Source: Phoma sp. XZ068 (lineage: Eukaryota > Ascomycota > Dothideomycetes > Pleosporales > Didymellaceae). From it: a stretch of DNA of 64,000 bases. The translations under genes and the position numbers were made by a program. Shown here in pieces: positions 43,984 through 54,741 of the stretch. A model generated the notes under the pieces. The model was given only the letters and a program-made list of their open reading frames with translations, was not told where the DNA came from and made no database searches. The stretch spans positions 1,240,001-1,304,000 of the forward strand of contig RBKR01000012.1 in the NCBI GenBank assembly GCA_004835665.1, written 5' to 3'. Within the stretch, counting starts at the first letter, position 1, and the number at the start of each line of letters is the position of its first letter.

Positions 43984-44579
43984 AGTGAACCGAATGAAGT
44001 TTGTAGGTTTTACGCGTTGGTTGAAGCAGATTTGTTAGCTTTGTTGGTTTCTCTGCGACGGGAATGCGCTGGCAGGTGGAGATTTATACTCGTAGGGGCT
44101 GTGTAGTGAATTCATACAGTTGAGAGATTTGCAGGATGTGTCACTACACTTTCACAGGGGTTCCCCTTCACAGTGTCACGATGGGAATTGAAGTGCGAAC
44201 GATCGGTCTGGCAGACGCCGACAGTGACTGTATTTCTAACAGTATACGTGGGTACCTTGGACATTCATCTAGCGTCTTCTCACAGGAACTTGGCTGAGTA
44301 GCGTGTGATTCGGGCCCACCTTCCAAATTAGCTGCTGCAGTGTTGTTGTAGTCACTGCCATGCCGGAACACCACCAAGGTTGGAAGCTCAACTTCCCCTT
44401 CCTCCTCAGCCCACACCTGCTCTTGCATCAACAAAACAGAGAATGCAAGCTAATATGATGTCTGTCAAAAGCCTGGTGTTTCGTCAACATCGTCCTCAAA
44501 TTTCCATCCCTATCCACTCACTTAACTCAAACAGCTACACCAGCAGGCTCACAACCAGTGCAGTATTTTTACATTTACA
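43984..44579. other. intergenic, divergent promoter region
   Basis: Lies between divergent small genes. A minus-strand frame at 44434-44168 is not convincing. Nothing else is seen. Confidence 0.35.
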
Positions 44580-45404
44580 ATGCAGCATATAAACCATGTC
44601 ACCAACTACAACAATCGTTCCCAGCGGCATAGACCCCATTCCAGCCCCCACGTCATCGACCGAACCGGAGAATCCACAGCCTCGACAGACTCTCGCGGAC
44701 ATCTTCCAAGACTCACTTGTCACCCATCCCACAACCGTTCTCGTTTCACAGCCAAGAAGAGCTCACGCGTCCTGCTCAGCAGTCATTGGAAAAGAAATCC
44801 CAGGCGCAACGTCATTTCCAATGTCGACTCTGATGAAGTCATCGGACCCAACGAGAGTGCCAGCTTCAAAAACGATGCCGAACCCATTGACGATGACGTC
44901 GACGACAGTGGCTATGACAGCGACAGAGACCGGGCTGGCGATGCGATGAAAGATACTGAGACTCAAAATGACAAGTCTTTACGTTTCATTGCACGGATCA
45001 ACGGTGGTGCTGACCGCTGCGAAAATGGTACACTCGACGATGATACTAGACCTCTTGATAATGACGAACTTGAGGACGATGTCTATTTGAATGGCGATTT
45101 GAGTGGAGAATTGAGCTGGTATTCTGGCAAGATCAGAAAGGACCATGATGTCGGTTTGAGGAAGTGGGAATCTGAGGACTACACGGAGTCGCGAGTTTAC
45201 TGCGATGCGCCAGCCAAGCACCAGCAGCAGAACAAACGTTCAAAGAGGCGGGTTGTGAGGGAGCAGCGTTGTAATGACGGACACCACTGGCTGTACAAAG
45301 ATGGCAAGCTTGAGGAAGGCATGACAGAAATTCTGCCCAGCCTCAACGAGAGTTGTGATTGCGTCACGGATCACGTTGGCCCGGCGCGTTTGACAAAGAC
45401 CTGA
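44580..45404 (+). CDS. hypothetical acidic, mostly disordered protein
   Basis: The frame from ATG 44580 gives 274 residues. The first 80 are basic and Ser/His/Arg-rich; the middle is strongly acidic (PIDDDVDDSGYDSDRD, DNDELEDDVYLNGDL); the end has a basic patch (KRSKRRVVREQR) and a Cys/His segment (CNDGHHWLYKDG). No family is recognised. The start is doubtful: a second ATG at 44596 opens another frame to 44949 whose first 45 codons also have gene-like third positions (PTTTIVPSGIDPIPAP, TLADIFQDSLV). Either one is chance or the true 5' exon uses the other frame and splices in; I found no good donor/acceptor pair. The 3' part is the safer half. Confidence 0.5.
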   Translation: MQHINHVTNYNNRSQRHRPHSSPHVIDRTGESTASTDSRGHLPRLTCHPSHNRSRFTAKKSSRVLLSSHWKRNPRRNVISNVDSDEVIGPNESASFKNDAEPIDDDVDDSGYDSDRDRAGDAMKDTETQNDKSLRFIARINGGADRCENGTLDDDTRPLDNDELEDDVYLNGDLSGELSWYSGKIRKDHDVGLRKWESEDYTESRVYCDAPAKHQQQNKRSKRRVVREQRCNDGHHWLYKDGKLEEGMTEILPSLNESCDCVTDHVGPARLTKT

Positions 45405-45493
45405 CATGGCATGTACTTAAGGCTCTCTATAACTGATACATATGGCAGTAATTGGTAATGGCTCTGGTATAAGATGCAATAACCCAAACTCAC

Positions 45494-46397
45494 TCAAAGC
45501 TTCGCCTTGACTGGTGCGAAAGTGGTTCCTTGGGCACCTCCCAGCGCCTCAACCAGCTGATCTGTCTTCTCCAGTATCCAGGTGCACCCCTCATCGCTGG
45601 CCAACCACCTAATGGCCTCCTCTGACCCAGCAGCCGGTTCATCCTTCCAACTCCCATCCTCCAACGCCTTCCTCAATCCAAAGACGTGACTCAGCACCTG
45701 CGGCCCTACACCCTGCTGTGCGCGCAGGCACGTAATTGCAATCAAGCTGGTTGTGATACGGCCCACTGTCGCGCCAGTCGATCGCGCAGGATCGGTGAAC
45801 AGACCGCCGTACTCGTTGTTGATAATGAACACAGGCAAGTCGGGGTGTGCCTCACCCAGCTTGGCCTCGAGCTTCTCGTTCAGTGGGCGGTAGATCTTGT
45901 CCCACAGACCGCGGCCGCGAGAGTTGATTTGCTCAATGTTGGATGCATCTGGGTAGCGCGTTGGCTGTGTGTTGAGTTTGGCGTAGATGTCTTGCGGGAG
46001 GGAGGCGCGGAAGGCGTTGAGCATGTTGATTGTGCGGGGGATCTGCTTGCCGTTAGCTATTGCTTTAGATCTTTGTGCAGGTAGGGTAGCGTACGCCATT
46101 GAATCCAATGCACTTCAGGGCCACTTCGCGCATGAACTCTGCGACTTGAACGCTCTCATCCTGCGATGTCGATTGTGTGCTGGAATGGTATAGAGCTTCC
46201 ATGGACTCGGGTGAATTCAGTGTCATTGTTGCGGCGGTGGAGACGGCGAGCCATGATGGGCGGCCGAGCTGTCGGTCTGTGGCTTCATTTTCGAGCTTCT
46301 TGAACACGGACTGAATCTTTGGTGGTGCGGGGAGGGGGCCTGGGCGCGAGTGTGCAGCGTTAATGAGCTGTTTGAGCGCTGGGGAGAGCTTGGACAT
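45494..46397 (-). CDS. AhpD-like fold protein without CxxC
   Basis: Two exons, 46397-46095 and 46042-45494, with a 52-nt intron (donor gtacgc, branch agctaacg, acceptor agcag), give 283 residues. The sequence resembles ascomycete proteins with the alkylhydroperoxidase/carboxymuconolactone decarboxylase (AhpD) helical fold: FMREVALKCIGFNGIPRT, INMLNAFRASLP, VFIINNEYGGLFTD and VGRITTSLIAITCLRAQ. The splice joins FNG to IPRT exactly where the helix-loop element should continue. The AhpD redox motif CxxC is absent; the only Cys residues are isolated, so peroxidase activity is unlikely and the function is open. No targeting signal is obvious. It is convergent with the acidic-protein gene, 89 bp away. 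Confidence 0.75.
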
Positions 46398-48193
46398 GGT
46401 GGGCGAGCTTAGTGTAGCCTTTTAGAGAATGACGAAGCTCAATGCACGCGAAATGTGGTGGAAGAGAAGCTGGCGGAGACAATACTTGTAGGTTCGGAGC
46501 CCGGCAATGTATATGCAGAGGTTCTGTCGCAACGGGCGCACATCAATTGACGAGCTTCGCGAAAGTCGTATGACGCCAGAGGCACGAGCCGACTTCCGAG
46601 GTGTCTCGGCGGTCAGATTTGGCGCCGAAGCCCGCACCCTTCCCTCCGAACTTCCATCCTTCTCAACACCTTGCCATTACTGCAAGCTCCTTCTTTATGA
46701 GTAGGGCTCAAATATATAATATCTAGCGCCTTAGCCAGGCGCTAGCTGCAGGCCGAGGGTACTGGTGAGGATACTTTTTCACAACTGCCACTCTCTTCGT
46801 TTCTGAATGCCTATATACGTACCATGACGACAGGATTTCGGTATACAAGGAGTATACTGTACGAACTTGCTGAGTAAGAGGATGGGTATGGCTTCTATGC
46901 AGGTAATGACGCCAAATCCGAACAGCCACTGCTAATCAAAGCTTTTGTGCGCGACGAAAGCTTTTGTAAAAGGCAAAATGAGCCTCCCGAGCAGTACCGC
47001 GGAAGTGTGATCTCAGACGCAGACAAAGGGTTGCACCTGTTTGCAAGGTCGACCTGAGATCGACAATGTGTGTGCCTCCACTTTGGCCACAGAAGAAAAC
47101 GAGTGTGACTTCCATCCCAGAAGGTCGTTCCTGTTCCACCTTTCGAGTGACTATCGGATACCAGCACCCGAGCATTCCACAACTGGAGATCTGAAAGGTT
47201 ACAATCCGCACACGACTCAATAGACTAGCTCTTCACCAGCCGGAGAGCTGAATGATGGACTGGCACACTGATAGCAGAGTCGATCGTGGGCGTGCATTTG
47301 CTTCATGCTCGTGGTTCCGCTTCAGCCGCGCAACACAACGATTCCATCCTTGGCTTGAGGTTGACTCGACAGCACAGTTCGCTCACGAGTGCGATGACAT
47401 CAAATCAACCAGCATGGGTCCCCATGAGAACATCTACTTCATTTATGTCAACCGGCGTTGAGTTTCAATCATGGTGGTTGTCGCATTCAGTAAGAGGTAG
47501 GACGCTCTGGACAGGGACGGTGAAGGTACAAATATCCCTTCTTTCTGTCAATCAAAAATTTGGCTAGTACAGAATCTCGACTCTTTGTAATGAGCTGTAC
47601 CGGAGCTTCGTCCTTCCAGGTAGGTGAGGCTACAGCCACTGACATTTTCCACTTTGCAAGTACATGCGGTGAGAACAAGCAAATGCGGTCCAGTGCTTGA
47701 CTGGTTGCAAGATGCATTGGTGTGCGCCACCACACGTGTGCCAGCCTGTCATTTCTGTTGCCGCTCTTGGTCTATCCCAAGCATCTTAAGGCGCTGTTTA
47801 TCATCGCACGGCACGGCTTGTTTCAGCACTCGCCAGTGTAAACAAGAAAATACCCCATGCTTAGCCCCGGCGTTCTCAACGAATTACTGGGTTCCCAACT
47901 GGACGTCGGTACAATTATCGAAGCTGGCGTATGCGTGTATGCCGCGTTCACTCCTGTCTCATGGCGAAAATCCCGCAACTAACCAGTTGTAGGCTAAGCA
48001 CCACCAATGAGCCATTTTCACATGGTGCTTGCCAGAGCATGTAATGAGATAGTCAAACTTGAAATGACAAGAGATGCTGACACGATGCGACGCCGGCAGG
48101 GTGGTAAAGATAGGGCGATCATGCTCTTAAGGTGGTTGACTGCGCGATTAAACAGACACTCGTGCATCGACTGACCAACTCACCGGGACTGTC
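46398..48193. other. 1.8-kb gap with short inverted and direct repeats
   Basis: No gene supported. It holds the inverted repeat at 46723-46745 and a direct repeat of aaagcttttgt at 46938-46948 and 46957-46967. The many short frames in 46.9-48.0 kb have no start context or family match. The right end is the HAK promoter. Confidence 0.45.
46723..46745. repeat. perfect 8-bp inverted repeat
   Basis: ctagcgcc and ggcgctag separated by seven bases. It could form a hairpin, mark the end of a relic element, or bind a dimeric factor. It lies about 330 bp upstream of the AhpD-like gene. Confidence 0.7.
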
Positions 48194-50808
48194 ATGGAGC
48201 CTTCCATACAGTTTGTAGAACAAGCCTTACCTTCTTCTCAAAATAACGCATCGTCACAGAATGCTATCGGCGGTGTGGTGCGTCTGCGGTCCCGTTCGCA
48301 AACGCGCCTTTACAAGAGATCGATAGATCTTACAAAGCCTGGGGAAGACGATGATGCCGAAGACGAGGATGCAGGTTTACGAAATGAGGCTGACTACAAG
48401 CGTAGCCAGGTAAGTCATGCATGGGTGGATGTTGAGCGTAGGATGCTCTCAGACTGATGAATGAATACAGTCGTTCAGTATTGGCCAAATTGTCGCACTC
48501 GCGTATCAATCCATTGGAGTGATCTATGGTGACATTGGCACCTCCCCTCTATACGTGTTTTCCTCTACATTCACAGAAGCTCCAACCCATGCTGATCTGC
48601 TGGGCGCCCTATCGCTTGTCTTATGGTCGATCACTTTGATGGTCACTGTGAAATATATTATCATCATTCTGCGCGCCGACAACGATGGCGAGGGCGGCAC
48701 CTTCAGCACATATTCACTACTTTCAAGATATGTCAGTATAAATGCAGGTTCGGTGATACCGATCCACTACTGATACTTGTAGGCAAACATATCCAACCGA
48801 GATCCACGAGAGGCATCCCTCGTCCGTAAGTGAGACTGCGCTTGGTCCTACTACGTCTAACTGACGATCTTAGGCATGCAAAGGCATGATACTAACGATC
48901 TTGGCCGCTCCACCAAAACCATTCGATCTGGTATGGAGAGGTCTAAATTCTTCCGCGCCCTACTCAAGACGGTTGGAGTACTCTCAGTCTCCATGGTCAT
49001 GGCTGATGGAGTCTTGACCCCTGCTCAGTCTGTACTAGGCGCTGTACAAGGACTGAGCGTGGTCAAATCAGACATTGACAAGTCTACTATCGTTGGCGTC
49101 ACTTGCGCAATTCTGATCTTATTGTTCGCAGTACAGCCTCTGGGTATATCAAGGCTCACTATTGTGTTTTCGCCTATCGTCATGGTGTGGCTGCTAATGA
49201 ACGCCGGCTTTGGAGTGTATAATTTGGCCAGGTATGACCGCAGCCCGCTTTGGATGACAGCTGCTGACAATACAGGTACGATCACGCGATCTTGAAGGCA
49301 TTCAACCCATATTATGCTTTTGAATACTTGATACGCAACAAATACCACGGCTGGAGGAGTTTGGGTGGCATACTTCTTGCTTTCACCGGAGTCGAAGCGC
49401 TCTTCGCCGACATTGGCGCCTTCAGCCGTCACGCGATCCAACTCAGCTGGCTGGGCTACGCCTATCCGTGTCTCCTGCTCGCGTATAGTGGCCAAGCTGC
49501 ATACATTAGCGAAAACCCAGAAGCATTCTCGAATCCCTTCTTCAATTGTGTACCATCGGGTTGGCTGATCTTCTCGCTGGTTGTAGCCGTCGCCGCTGCT
49601 ATTGTGGCCTCCCAAGCTATGATTACAGCAACGTTCCAGGTAAGCTCATCTTGAAGAACATGGCCAAATATCACATCACTAATGCTCTATAGCTGCTCAC
49701 TCAAATCATGAAGCTCTCATACTTTCCGCAGATTAGAGTGGTCCACACATCTACAGTTTACCACGGGCAACTCTATGTACCAAGTGTCAACTGGCTGCTC
49801 ATGATCGGCACTGTGTTGGTTGCTGCGATTTACAATAACACCATTTCCCTTGGTAATGCATACGGTGTATGCGTCATGTTCGTCACTTTCTTTGACACAT
49901 GCATGGTAACTCTCGTCGCAATCCTGGTGTGGCGTATCAAACCGTACTTCATCGTCCTTCCTGCGCTATTCTTCGCTTCGCTAGATGGGGCGTACTTGTC
50001 ATCAGCACTTGTAAAAGTACCGGATGGTGCCTGGTTCACCATTCTTCTGGCTTCGCTGCTTGCCTCCATATTCATACTTTGGCGGTTCGGCAAAGAAAAG
50101 CAGTGGTTCGCAGAGGCCAGCGATCGATTCCCAACTACGCACTTTGTCAGGACGCGTCCTGACGGGCAATTGCAACTCACTGAGCGGTTTGGCGAAGAAC
50201 TCATTGGTTCCATGCAAGGATTCGGTATCTTTTTCGACAAAGCCGGAGAAACAACCCCCATCGTTTTCAACCAGTTTATCCGAAAGCTCGTCGCAGCGCC
50301 TACAGTTATCGTGTTTTTCCACCTACGGCCGCTGGATCAGCCCTTCGTCGAGCCAGAGAATCGCTACAGCGTGTCGCGACTTGCAATACCCAACTGTTAC
50401 CGTCTCGTGGTGCGTCATGGGTACATGGACGAGGTCATCACACCTGACCTTGCGTCACTGATCTTTGAGAAGGTGCGAGACCATATTGTGGCACGCGCAC
50501 TAGATCGCGAGGGCGAGAAAACAGATGTTGCTGCCACAACCGGGGTCGAAGGATCCGATCGAGACAATGTCTCATCGCGCAGCTCTACAACCTCGTCTCG
50601 TCTCGAAGCCTTGGAACGCGCCTACCATCACAAAGTGCTATATATCACTGGCAAGGAACAGATGAGAATTAGCTCGGGAACGAACGTTTTGCGCCGATTC
50701 TTTCTCAAAATCTTTCTTTTCATTAGGGAGAACACACGGGCGAAGATCGCAAGCTTGGACATTCCGATGGATAAGGTTATCGAAGTGGGTTTTGTAAAGG
50801 AAATATAA
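48194..50808 (+). CDS. HAK1: HAK/KUP-type high-affinity potassium transporter
   Basis: Six exons, 48194-48409, 48471-48731, 48783-48825, 48874-49231, 49276-49639 and 49693-50808, give 785 residues; introns are 44-61 nt and every phase closes. It takes up K+ across the plasma membrane. A charged N-terminal tail of 72 residues is followed by the family signature GVIYGDIGTSPLYVFS near residue 89, then KYIIIILRADNDGEGGTFS, MVMADGVLTPAQSVLGAV, FAVQPLGISRL, FNPYYAFEY, GGILLAFTGVEALFADIG, FNPFFNCVPS-like SNPFFNCVPSGW, and NWLLMIGTVLVAAIY. About 12 membrane segments are present before a long cytosolic C-terminus with a Ser-rich insert. The third exon is only 43 nt. Length fits Neurospora-type HAK1. 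Confidence 0.95.
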
Positions 50809-53423
50809 CGGCCGTAGCGACGTTCAACACTACCTCGTCAAGTACCGATGACGCTGCACGACATAGGCCCCATCCATGGACCATTGCCATTCGACCAGGG
50901 ATCCCCACAAACGACCATGTCCGTTCATTCCTTTGGGAACGTAGTGAATTCAGGGGGTTTCGTTCTACTCAACACAACACAGTAGTCGAGTGAAGACTGG
51001 ACGATGTGTGTCGAGTGAGAGTGGGGAAATGTTAGAACATGGCTCAATGGCGGGAATGCAGAGTCGTTCAATCAGTAATAGCCCAAGCATTACCGGCAAT
51101 ATACGCGTGATCTACCATGAAGCGATGTAGCGACTTCCTTGGGTGACTCAGGATACGTAAGGATTTCTTAAGCAGCGCTGATACATCTATGACTATGAAT
51201 ACTCCATTCGAGACTGGCTTATCAAATTTTGCATATTTTGCGATGGGAGGACTGCTGTCGCCTCTCCTCGGTACTTTGACCATGCCGGAGTACGTTCCAA
51301 CTAGGCGAGTCCCCTCATCTCGCAACCAAATTCGCGGCGTATATGGCTCGAATTTCTTCACTGAACTCTTTCCAACCTGTAGCTTTTCACAACGCATCAA
51401 TAACGCGCTGATATCATCGATTTACTGTGAAGATATTTTATGCAGTGGCTAAAATTTTTGATCGGCGAGTGTCCTGGAATTGAGGCTGGGATTCACCGAT
51501 ACCCCAGATACGAAGGAAGGGCAAGGTCGTAACTTGTGCTAGCAGGTTTCGTGCCTTGAATGTAAAGGTTTAGTCACTCTTACGTAATGAATCAGCCTAC
51601 GTACTGGGAGCTCAGAACATATGCCAGGTCATAAATCCGCAGTATACAAATGGAGCGCATGTGAAAACGAGTAGCAGCTCGCGCTGACTCAACATCAATA
51701 GGAACCACTGAAGGGCTAAGCCTTGATAATAGAAGATGCTTAAAAGTGCCAATGTGCAACAATGTAAACTATCCGTTCGGGATCATCTAGCCCAGTGCCG
51801 TCCACCCTGGGAGCCAAGGTCGTCGCGACACAGTGCCCAGCCTCGCCCAGAGATGTTCATTCTTAGGAAAATTCTCACCTTAACGCATCGAAAACCCATC
51901 AAGTCCATGCATAATTATGTCTGAAGGGAGTTCACTGTCAAGCATTGATGTTAGCAGTGGATTGGTGTAAATCTCAAGTAGGAACAGTCCATGTCATGAT
52001 TGTATTTTTGTGAGACGAGTAGAAGAGCAAGAACGCATCTCCAATGTTTTGTTCACGCTACTGGCTTTGCTTCGCCGGACGTATCGCTGAGCTTCGGAAA
52101 CATGTACCCGTTAAAAATGAGCTAGATTCTACAACCCTTGGTAAGCTGTAACAAGGTTGTTACCAAGTACTGCATTGCAAGCTGAGTTTATGCATCCGAA
52201 ATAATAATGTATACCGAGAAAACCTATAGGCTGCAGGTTTGGAAGCCTTTATGAGGCTGTCGTACCATGGTTGCTGTGAGTACCATTAAATAACCTCTTG
52301 ATGTGTTATTTGGCCACGAACAGGATGCTTACAAACATGTAGACTGCACAAGACGTCTTACCGACGAGACCATGGTCGCAGGTGCCAGCCTTGTACTGGG
52401 ATCAGAAAATCAATGCCTGCAGTCATGCTCAATTGTGAGCCTGGAAGCATGTGGTGGTACTGATAACTTCTTCACACTCTATGGGAGGACCACGCCAGGT
52501 GTATATCAACCCCTTTGTTCAACTCGTCATGTGCTCAGAGCTGTGTTCTGCAACCTGTCTTCAAAATGTTTCTGGTTCTTTCGTCGCGGCAATTGTCCAA
52601 AGACTTTGCCGCGAAAAAGGAGGTGGAGGTCCGCGATAAGCGACAGGATACAGGTTGAAGTTTATGGAATGTTGACTGTCTTTTACTTGAATCCGCACCA
52701 ACGTCCGCATCTTCCTACCTCACATTCGCTACCGGTCCAACAAACTCATCGTCTTTGCACATCTCTCAGTTCAAATAACGAGTATCGTTCGCCTCCAATG
52801 CAGTCTCCTGCCTCTAGGTGTAACTCCGAGGTGATATCGACGCGCAGCACGTCACCTTCGCGCCGCCACTTATTCACCTTGCAGCGAACCATGGTATGGT
52901 AATAAAGAGGCCTGCGCTTGGGTTGAATTAAAAGACTTGTGTAAGAGATATACAACATAGGTTAGCATGCAAGAAAAATCCTTGGTTCCATAGCTGTGGT
53001 GCACCCATCAAGCAGAAAGTTGAAAGCTGCAGGTTCCCGCGATCACCAGAAACCCAACAACTTGGACGCTGGAGGTACAGATTCTATAAAATCTGTACTA
53101 CTGTCAAACGCGGAGGAACGTGTGATAAAGGTCAGGGGACTGGAAAGGCGGGTGAGGTGGCTGCAAGACATGATCCAAAGCAAGAGTGTAGCCGCACCCA
53201 TATGAACATTTGGTTGAGGCCAAACGTGGGGCTTGGAGACGACAATATGCAGATCACATTTCCTTTCGACGTGGCTTGTTCGATATTGGATGGAGGTTAG
53301 CGTATTGGATGACATTGAAGCTTGGACAATGCGGTGTAACTTTCGGAGCCTGCTGCGAAGGGTTAATTACAACGTATACAGCAACTCACAAACTGGATAC
53401 GCGAACGACTGCAGCGTCTCAAC
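50809..53423. other. 2.6-kb gap, largest in the window
   Basis: No gene can be supported. It holds a nested inverted repeat at 52137-52167 (cttggtaa...ttaccaag). A minus-strand ORF of 48 codons from an ATG near 52892 to 52746 (MVRCKVNKWRREGDVLRVD) has coding-like composition but no partner exon. Frames at 51400-51068 and 52303-52902 lack ATG context or domains. I see no transposon protein relics. Confidence 0.45.
52137..52167. repeat. nested inverted repeat
   Basis: Outer arms cttggtaa (52137-52144) and ttaccaag (52160-52167) enclose inner arms gtaac and gttac. A stem-loop is possible; function unknown. Confidence 0.55.
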
Positions 53424-53556
53424 ATGCCTCCACCATTACCTCGATTCATTCTCTTCGGAGCTTCTATGACAGAATGGAGCTTTGATGAAAAGACAGAAGG
53501 CTTGGGATGGTTTCTCACTAAAGTATACCAGGACAAGCTCCTCGTGGTGAATGAAG
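53424..53556 (+). other. extra first exon of the GDSL esterase (alternative exon 1a or gene relic)
   Basis: 133 bp starting at an ATG and ending at a clean donor (gaag/gtatgc) code PRFILFGASMTEWSFDE followed by TEGLGWFLTKVY. Over 40 residues it is 60% identical to exon 1 of the gene just downstream (53736-53883). Both exons end in the same phase, so this one could splice straight to the micro-exon at 53955 and give NEGQAGYTS in frame. The GDSL motif reads GASM here, keeping Ser but not Asp. No copies of exons 2 or 3 follow it, so it is either an alternative first exon or the left-over of a tandem duplicate. Confidence 0.7.
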
Positions 53557-53735
53557 GTATGCCATGTTTTGTCTCCCTCGTTTTCGTTCGACGTCTATGG
53601 CCCCCCGCTTAGCGCGCGACTACGCCGCTTAGCTTGCTGCTGCCTTGTATTGTTTACTCTTGCACCGCAACCTTTGCCTTGCACGATTTATCGTGGTTTG
53701 CAAGCCAACACTTCCGCCTGCACATATTCGTCGAA

Positions 53736-54661
53736 ATGGCTCGGGTCACGTCACACATAGGAACCCCGCAGTTCATGCTTTTTGGCGACTCTCTCACCGA
53801 ATGGGCTTTTGATGAGTACAATGAGGGTTTCGGGTGGTTTCTCGAGCAGATGTATTCAGACAAAGTTCAAGTTCAGTGCGAAGGTACCTGAAATTCCAAA
53901 ATAAATTGCTATGCGGTTCACACAGACATAATCATTCGACTGACACGTGAATAGGTCAAGCAGGGTAAGTCGCATCCCCAGAACACGCATAGTAAGTAAA
54001 CAGAGATATTGAGTATGACCGTAGGTACACATCCACCCGTCTCCTCCCTGCGTTCGAGCGCATAATCGCTTGCGCTACGTCGCCTGGTGCCCCATCGACT
54101 CTCGTCTTCACTATCTTCCTGGGAGCGAACGATGCATGCTTCGTCGGCAACACCGAATATGTTCCTCTACCCACTTTCGAAGCCAACATTCGTTCTTTTG
54201 TTGAAACAATTCTTACTCAAGATGCCATGGAGGACACGAAGATCGTACTCATCACACCACCGCCAATCAATATCCCGTGTCTTGACGCCAAAGGTATGGA
54301 TGTCGATGAGATTCAAGAGGCAAATGTGACGGAAAGGAGGATGAGGGGGTATAGGACGTATATGAGTAAGAAGAGATATGCAGAGCGGATCATGCAAATT
54401 GCGAACGAGTACGACGAGACTGAGCGAGTTATTGGATTGGATTTCTGGGGCGATCTGGTTCGGACGAGGTTACAGGAGGTCGGGGAGGATTACGACGAGG
54501 AACGGCTGCCTGGATCCGGTCTATATGGAGTCAATGACTTTGGTGAGGGATACTTCACTGACGGGCTGCACCTGGATAAGAAGGGTTACAACGTGCTCTC
54601 CAAGGCACTGTTTGAAAAGATGGTGAATAAATGGCCCGAACTGGCACCGGAGCGGTTATGA
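53736..54661 (+). CDS. IAH1: GDSL/SGNH esterase, isoamyl-acetate-hydrolysing type
   Basis: Exons 53736-53883, 53955-53964 (10 nt) and 54025-54661 give 264 residues; introns are 71 and 60 nt. IAH1-type enzymes hydrolyse acetate esters. SGNH blocks are visible: FGDSLTEWAF (catalytic Ser) near residue 16, GQAGYTS across the micro-exon (block II Gly), FLGANDACF (block III Asn), and DGLHLDKKGY near the end (block V Asp and His). The micro-exon gtcaagcagg is required: without it the frame and block II are lost. An extra copy of exon 1 lies 180 bp upstream. No signal peptide, so probably cytosolic. Its end is 80 bp from TAP42, tail-to-tail. Confidence 0.9.
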
Positions 54662-54741
54662 AGGATGCAGTGGCTGATGGGGCTACCGCCCGCTTTGTTT
54701 TAGTGTTTTTATGGGGTATCTAATCGAATATTGAATGGCAT

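Noticed and set aside
52303..52902. 199-codon plus-strand frame in the 2.6-kb gap
   Set aside because: No ATG at its start, mixed composition and no recognisable domain.
46398..53423. Search for tRNA genes by eye (A and B boxes) in gene-poor gaps
   Set aside because: No convincing box pair with cloverleaf pairing found; a tRNA scan would settle it.
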